Of a stretch of 10,296 bases of DNA, positions 7,491 to 10,296 are shown piece by piece. The position numbers and the translations under genes are program-made. Below the pieces are notes generated by a model. It saw only the letters and a list, made by a program, of their open reading frames with translations. It did not search any database and was not told where the DNA came from. Each line of letters starts with the position of its first letter. Position 1 is the first letter of the stretch. The stretch comes from Promethearchaeota archaeon (GTDB taxonomy: Archaea; Asgardarchaeota; Lokiarchaeia; Sigynarchaeales; SOKP01): positions 1 through 10,296 of the forward strand of contig WJKD01000624.1 in assembly GCA_014729315.1 (NCBI GenBank), written 5' to 3'.

Positions 7491-8309
7491 TTATGAGTTC
7501 AAAAAACCCAATATCGCTTTGTTTACTTGAGGAGCCTCTTCCAAAAAGACATGATGGGCGTTACCAATTACTTCTAGTCTACTATTTTCTAGTCGATTAT
7601 CTATTTCTTCCATGACTAATTTAGGAGATAATTTATCTTTCTTTCCCACGATAAGTAAAGTAGGCTTTTTTATCTCTTGTAATCGGTCGGTGACATCGTG
7701 CGTTTCTATCGCATCTGCTAAGAGTTGATAATCCTCTGGAGTCATATTGTTTTCCGTAAACTCCTCGATCATCAGCTCAGCATTCCATATTCCGTGAAAT
7801 TTTTTCGATTGATCTGCCATCATCTCTTTTATAACCTTGCGATCGTGAGTTAATTTTGCATATTTCCAATAGGCGCTTTCTTTGTCTTCTTTTTGCTCTT
7901 CGTATAACTCTGCTAGAGTATTTGTTAAGAACTGAATTCCCGAACCTTTATGATTTGTACCAATAAGGACTAATTTATTCACGTAATCTGCATATTTTAA
8001 AACGAAATTCTGAGCAATCCATCCTCCCATAGACTGACCAACGAGGTGAGCCTCTTCAATTTCTAAAAATTCCATTAGACCTTTGAGATCTTCAACTAAA
8101 GTGTCGAGCGTGTAAGGTTCTTTAGGATGCGTAGTTTTTCCAGAACTACGACAATCCAATGTTATCACTTTAAACTCTTTTGATAATTCTCCGATCTGAG
8201 CAACCCAGATTTCATTAGTGGCACCATACCCGTGATGCAAAATGACCGGATATCCCTCTCCGTGCGTTTCATAGTACATTTTTATTTCATTAACATCAGC
8301 AAATGGCAT
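7491..8309 (-). CDS. Alpha/beta hydrolase
   Basis: 272 aa, typical of single-domain alpha/beta hydrolases. Visible parts in order: oxyanion region H-H-G-Y-G (25-29), a strand ending L-D-C-R-S-S-G-K (51-58, where most relatives have D-x-R-G-x-G), nucleophile elbow G-Q-S-M-G-G with S93, cap region about 120-200, acid D225 in G-K-K-D-K-L-S-P, and His H252 (N-A-H-H-V-F-L-E-E, with H253 beside it). The catalytic triad is therefore complete. No signal peptide, so it acts in the cytoplasm. It resembles the broad esterase/lactonase/peptidase class (3-oxoadipate enol-lactonase and proline iminopeptidase-like proteins); the substrate cannot be read from the sequence. The start is ATG, with a TATA-like box about 26 nt upstream and almost no leader. 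The gene is a single unit ending in a hairpin terminator. Confidence 0.9.
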   Translation of the reverse strand: MPFADVNEIKMYYETHGEGYPVILHHGYGATNEIWVAQIGELSKEFKVITLDCRSSGKTTHPKEPYTLDTLVEDLKGLMEFLEIEEAHLVGQSMGGWIAQNFVLKYADYVNKLVLIGTNHKGSGIQFLTNTLAELYEEQKEDKESAYWKYAKLTHDRKVIKEMMADQSKKFHGIWNAELMIEEFTENNMTPEDYQLLADAIETHDVTDRLQEIKKPTLLIVGKKDKLSPKLVMEEIDNRLENSRLEVIGNAHHVFLEEAPQVNKAILGFLNS

Positions 8310-8331
8310 AAGTATAGTCTTATTGCGTTTT

Positions 8332-8340
8332 TATTTATAA
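8332..8340 (-). promoter_or_regulatory. TATA-like box for the hydrolase gene
   Basis: TTATAAATA on the minus strand, 22 nt before the ATG at 8309. The spacing fits a leaderless transcript. Confidence 0.5.
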
Positions 8341-8559
8341 TTTTCTATCTTAAATAAAAAAAAATTATTTTTTATTATTATAATGCAATTTATAGCTCAT
8401 TGATAAACGCCTATCATTCTATTAGAAAAAATATATAGTTCGTATAGACTATAAGTTCTATATATTGATATAAAAAGATTTAAATAGCTTTATTCTATTA
8501 TATTAAAATGAGTTAATTTTGAATTATCTAAAGATTTCATAGCTACAGAGATCTAAAAA

Positions 8560-8575
8560 ATTACATTGATGTAAT
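8560..8575. promoter_or_regulatory. 16-bp dyad, possible operator
   Basis: ATTACAT and ATGTAAT form 7-bp arms around a 2-nt centre, the shape expected for a dimeric helix-turn-helix regulator site. It lies 173 nt before the signal peptidase start and 251 nt from the hydrolase start, so which gene it would serve is unclear. Confidence 0.3.
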
Positions 8576-8715
8576 CTTGCACTAAACATATAACATCCCG
8601 CTTTTTGATCTTTCTAAAAATAACTTTAAAATTCGGTGGTGTTCCTTTATTTTATAGTACGGGATCCCAATAACTCAAATAAATTTTCAAGATCCAGTTT
8701 TAAATCATTTAAAAA

Positions 8716-8740
8716 GGAGTTTCATGACATAAAAAGAGGG
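8716..8740 (+). promoter_or_regulatory. Start region of signal peptidase: two ribosome-binding-like sites and a two-codon ORF
   Basis: GGAG (8716-8719) precedes ATG-ACA-TAA at 8724-8732, a two-codon ORF in frame with the main gene. GAGGG (8736-8740) then precedes the GTG at 8748 with 7 nt spacing. If the TATA box is TTTTAAATC at 8698-8706, transcription would begin near 8728 and the mini-ORF would not be transcribed. Confidence 0.4.
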
Positions 8741-8747
8741 ACTAAAT

Positions 8748-9284
8748 GTGAATCAAGGAGTTAAAAAATTTATTGTTTTCTTGTTTGTTTTGCTTCTCAT
8801 TCTTAGTCCCATTTTTATTTATGGTATCCTGTCTGTTGTCCTTAAGACAAGGTATCCCGCAGCAGTCGTTAATTCGAATTCAATGGCTCCTTACATCGAA
8901 AAGGGTGATATGGTTTTATCAAAAGGCATCAATAAGTCCATAGACATTAGGGAAGGAACAATCAAAGATCAAGAGGGGGATGTAATAATATTTAATGCAA
9001 AAGGACTATGGGACGATGCCCCTGATGAACCTATTATTCATAGAGTTGTTGGGAAGTGGTTAAGCAACGACACTTGGTACTTCATAACAAAAGGAGATGC
9101 TAATGATTTTATCGATCCCGTACCGATTCCCAAAGAAAAAGTACTAGGAGTTGTAGAAAGAGTTATTCCATACGTGGGATGGGGTAAGATTATTCTATTT
9201 CAAGTTTCTTTTTTCATCCAAATTTTAATATTTATAGGGTTAATAGCTTTTCTGTTAAAATATCTGCGTAAATTGAAACTATAA
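8748..9284 (+). CDS. Signal peptidase I, archaeal/ER (Sec11) type
   Basis: 178-aa membrane protease that removes signal peptides from exported proteins on the outer face of the cytoplasmic membrane. A membrane anchor at residues 8-32 is followed by S-N-S-M-A-P with catalytic S45, the G-D-M-V-L box (53-57), I-I-H-R-V-V with H98 in place of the bacterial general-base lysine, and K-G-D-A-N-D-F-I-D-P (115-124) with D117 and D123. A second hydrophobic helix at about 146-170 and a basic end suggest a C-terminal anchor as well. The Ser/His arrangement is that of archaeal and eukaryotic enzymes, not of bacterial Lys enzymes. The start is GTG; the ATG two bases earlier is out of frame and hits TGA at once. 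It is separate from neighbours by 438 and 286 nt and so probably transcribed alone. Confidence 0.92.
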   Translation: MNQGVKKFIVFLFVLLLILSPIFIYGILSVVLKTRYPAAVVNSNSMAPYIEKGDMVLSKGINKSIDIREGTIKDQEGDVIIFNAKGLWDDAPDEPIIHRVVGKWLSNDTWYFITKGDANDFIDPVPIPKEKVLGVVERVIPYVGWGKIILFQVSFFIQILIFIGLIAFLLKYLRKLKL

Positions 9285-9478
9285 AAAAAATTATCTAATC
9301 AACATTGATCAATTCTTAATTATGTATTTTTCGTTTTGAAGAAATTATACTATTATAGAATAGCAGAAATTTATCTTTTGAGATGGAAAAGTCGTTATGA
9401 GATAACAATATCATTTTTCTAATCTATTTGGAAACTAATCTAATATCAATTATAAAAAAAATAATAATGATTTGAGCT

Positions 9479-9514
9479 TTCCCCGGAACATTCGGATAAT
9501 ATCGGGATATTATC
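9479..9514 (+). promoter_or_regulatory. Tandem dyads upstream of the GTPase operon, possible operator
   Basis: GATAATATC (9495-9503) and GATATTATC (9506-9514) are perfect 9-bp inverted arms around GG. Just before them TTCC-CC-GGAA (9479-9488) is a smaller dyad; the two centres are 21 bp apart, about two helical turns. The block is a GC-richer patch in AT-rich DNA and ends just before the TATA-like TTTAATAT at 9518-9525, a position suited to a transcription factor. Confidence 0.45.
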
Positions 9515-9570
9515 TTATTTAATATTTTTTTATCACAATTAACAAAATAAAAGCTTTTCAATTATTTAAG

Positions 9571-10104
9571 ATGTCAATATCAAAAATAAATAATTTAGCT
9601 AAAGTCTCTTTAATTGGTGCACCTGCTGTAGGAAAAACTACGATGTTAAAACTTCTCTCTCAAACTAAGATTGATAAAATTTATCTTCCAACGCAAGGAT
9701 TTGATTTAAAAACTGTGAGTTGCAATAATATGGATCTAAAGGTTTGGGATTTTGGAGGACAGCGAGCTTATTTAAATTATTTGGAAGAGTATCTGTTAGG
9801 TTCTGATTTAGTGTTCATAGTAACCGACTCGACGCCTAAAAACGTCCTTAAATCAAAACAATTAGTCGACATGGCAAAAAAAATCGTGGAAGAGGATTGT
9901 CCAATTATCGCTATTGCAAATAAACAAGATCTCTGTAAGGATGATGGGAGGATGGATCAAAAAAGAGTTCAAGACGTCCTTCATACGAAGACCTACGGTC
10001 TTACTGCTATTAACTCCTCCGAACGAGATAAACTTATGAGAATAATAGAAAAAGAATTAAATCACGCTATTGTGAGAAAGGAGATGAAAACTATTGAGAT
10101 TTAA
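9571..10104 (+). CDS. Arf-like small GTPase
   Basis: 177 aa, a single Ras-superfamily G domain. G1 is G-A-P-A-V-G-K-T-T (16-24), switch I is P-T-Q-G-F-D (40-45) with T41, G3 is W-D-F-G-G-Q (59-64) with catalytic Q64, G4 is N-K-Q-D (117-120), and G5 is probably T-A-I (145-147) in place of S-A-x. The P-T-x-G-F and W-D-x-G-G-Q pattern is that of Arf/Sar/Arl GTPases. The P-loop differs from Arf's G-L-D-A-A-G-K-T: proline 18 stands at the Ras G12 position. Neither a Gly2 for myristoylation nor a C-terminal cysteine for prenylation is present, so any membrane contact must come through a partner. The start is ATG. The next gene begins inside its last codons, so the two are very likely co-transcribed. 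GTP binding and hydrolysis are predicted from the intact motifs; the pathway is unknown. Confidence 0.92.
   Translation: MSISKINNLAKVSLIGAPAVGKTTMLKLLSQTKIDKIYLPTQGFDLKTVSCNNMDLKVWDFGGQRAYLNYLEEYLLGSDLVFIVTDSTPKNVLKSKQLVDMAKKIVEEDCPIIAIANKQDLCKDDGRMDQKRVQDVLHTKTYGLTAINSSERDKLMRIIEKELNHAIVRKEMKTIEI
10080..10087 (+). promoter_or_regulatory. Ribosome binding site of the overlapping downstream gene
   Basis: GGAGATGA lies inside the GTPase gene and matches the archaeal consensus GGAGGTGA at 7 of 8 bases, 6 nt before the TTG at 10094. It supports translation of the overlapping frame and coupling to the GTPase. Confidence 0.65.
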
Positions 10105-10296
10105 TGAAGAAGAATTATTTGGAGCAGCACTCATCGGGTTTGATATGATAGATGGACCTTTTTTAAAATGGAAAAAAGAATACGAAGACTCGAAAGGAAT
10201 GGTCAATCTGGACGATTTTGCGATGAATTTCTACCTCGCTTTTAAAGGTGGAAATGCAGGTAAGAAACCAAGAGCAATTTTATATGACAATTTTTA
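10094..10296 (+). CDS. Longin-like domain protein, N-terminal 67 residues (3' end outside window)
   Basis: A frame open to the window end, overlapping the GTPase gene by 11 nt. The start is TTG behind a strong ribosome binding site; an in-frame stop (10085-10087) excludes an earlier start, and the ATG at 10104 is in a frame that stops after 14 codons. The protein opens with a hydrophobic strand, G-A-A-L-I-G-F-D (10-17), a turn M-I-D-G-P (18-22), a second strand F-L-K-W-K-K-E-Y, then a helix D-D-F-A-M-N-F-Y-L-A-F and another strand (R-A-I-L-Y-D). The strand-strand-helix order and the F-D-x-x-x-G-P turn resemble longin-like domains such as those at the start of DENN-type and Nprl2/Nprl3 proteins, which work with small GTPases. 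I recognise the pattern, not a specific family. Gene reality is fairly certain; the longin call is an inference from 67 residues. Confidence 0.6.
   Translation, partial: MRFNEEELFGAALIGFDMIDGPFLKWKKEYEDSKGMVNLDDFAMNFYLAFKGGNAGKKPRAILYDNF

Larger units (their letters stand above)
8310..8747. other. 438-nt divergent spacer between hydrolase and signal peptidase genes
   Basis: No credible ORF or RNA gene seen. It holds the hydrolase promoter at the left and the signal peptidase start region at the right. Between them are several short dyads: TATAGT/ACTATA (8434-8439 and 8448-8453), ATTACAT/ATGTAAT (8560-8575), and the 8-bp palindrome GGGATCCC at 8661-8668. A TATA-like TTTAAATAG lies near 8479-8487 on the plus strand with no gene close behind it. 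Nearer the peptidase gene, TTTATAG (8651-8657) or TTTTAAATC (8698-8706) are candidate boxes. Confidence 0.4.

Noticed and set aside
10104..10148. ATG overlapping the GTPase stop as start of the next gene
   Set aside because: That frame stops after 14 codons; the TTG at 10094 opens the frame that runs to the window end.
1..10296. CRISPR array, insertion sequence or defence cluster
   Set aside because: No regularly spaced repeats, terminal inverted repeats, transposase, nuclease or helicase genes are visible.

Overview
The window looks like the chromosome of an Asgard archaeon, most like a Lokiarchaeia-type lineage. It is very AT-rich. The archaeal evidence is a PAC2-family proteasome chaperone, a DUF2070 membrane protein (an archaeal family), an archaeal/ER-type signal peptidase with Ser/His chemistry, TATA-like boxes about 26 nt before start codons, and GGTGA/GGAG-type ribosome binding sites. 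The Asgard evidence is an Arf-like small GTPase overlapping a reading frame that looks like the start of a longin-like protein. The lineage is inferred from gene content; no 16S rRNA or other marker is present.

Layout. Positions 2-1339 (+): the 3' part of a major facilitator transporter carrying an unusual cytoplasmic tail of about 300 residues, predicted coiled coil. Positions 1387-3143 (-): three small orphan genes in AT-rich spacers. Positions 3261-4208 (-): a nucleotidyltransferase-fold protein. Positions 4475-5257 (-): a PAC2 protein ending in a possible proteasome-docking tail. It is divergent from a large DUF2070 membrane protein at 5449-7365 (+). That gene converges with an alpha/beta hydrolase at 7491-8309 (-), with a stem plus T-tract terminator between them. 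After a 438-nt divergent spacer comes signal peptidase I (8748-9284, +). Last is the Arf-like GTPase (9571-10104, +) overlapping a partial gene (10094 to window end, +) that starts at TTG behind a strong ribosome binding site.

Most genes stand alone with their own promoters. The only clear operon is the GTPase-longin pair at the right edge, with two dyads upstream. This pair is the most interesting part of the window: a candidate membrane-traffic or GTPase-control module of the kind eukaryotes elaborated. Secondary points are the HbYX-like tail of the PAC2 protein, the transporter-coiled-coil fusion, and frequent TTG/GTG starts with several apparently leaderless promoters. No rRNA, tRNA, CRISPR array, insertion sequence or clear sign of recent transfer was seen.
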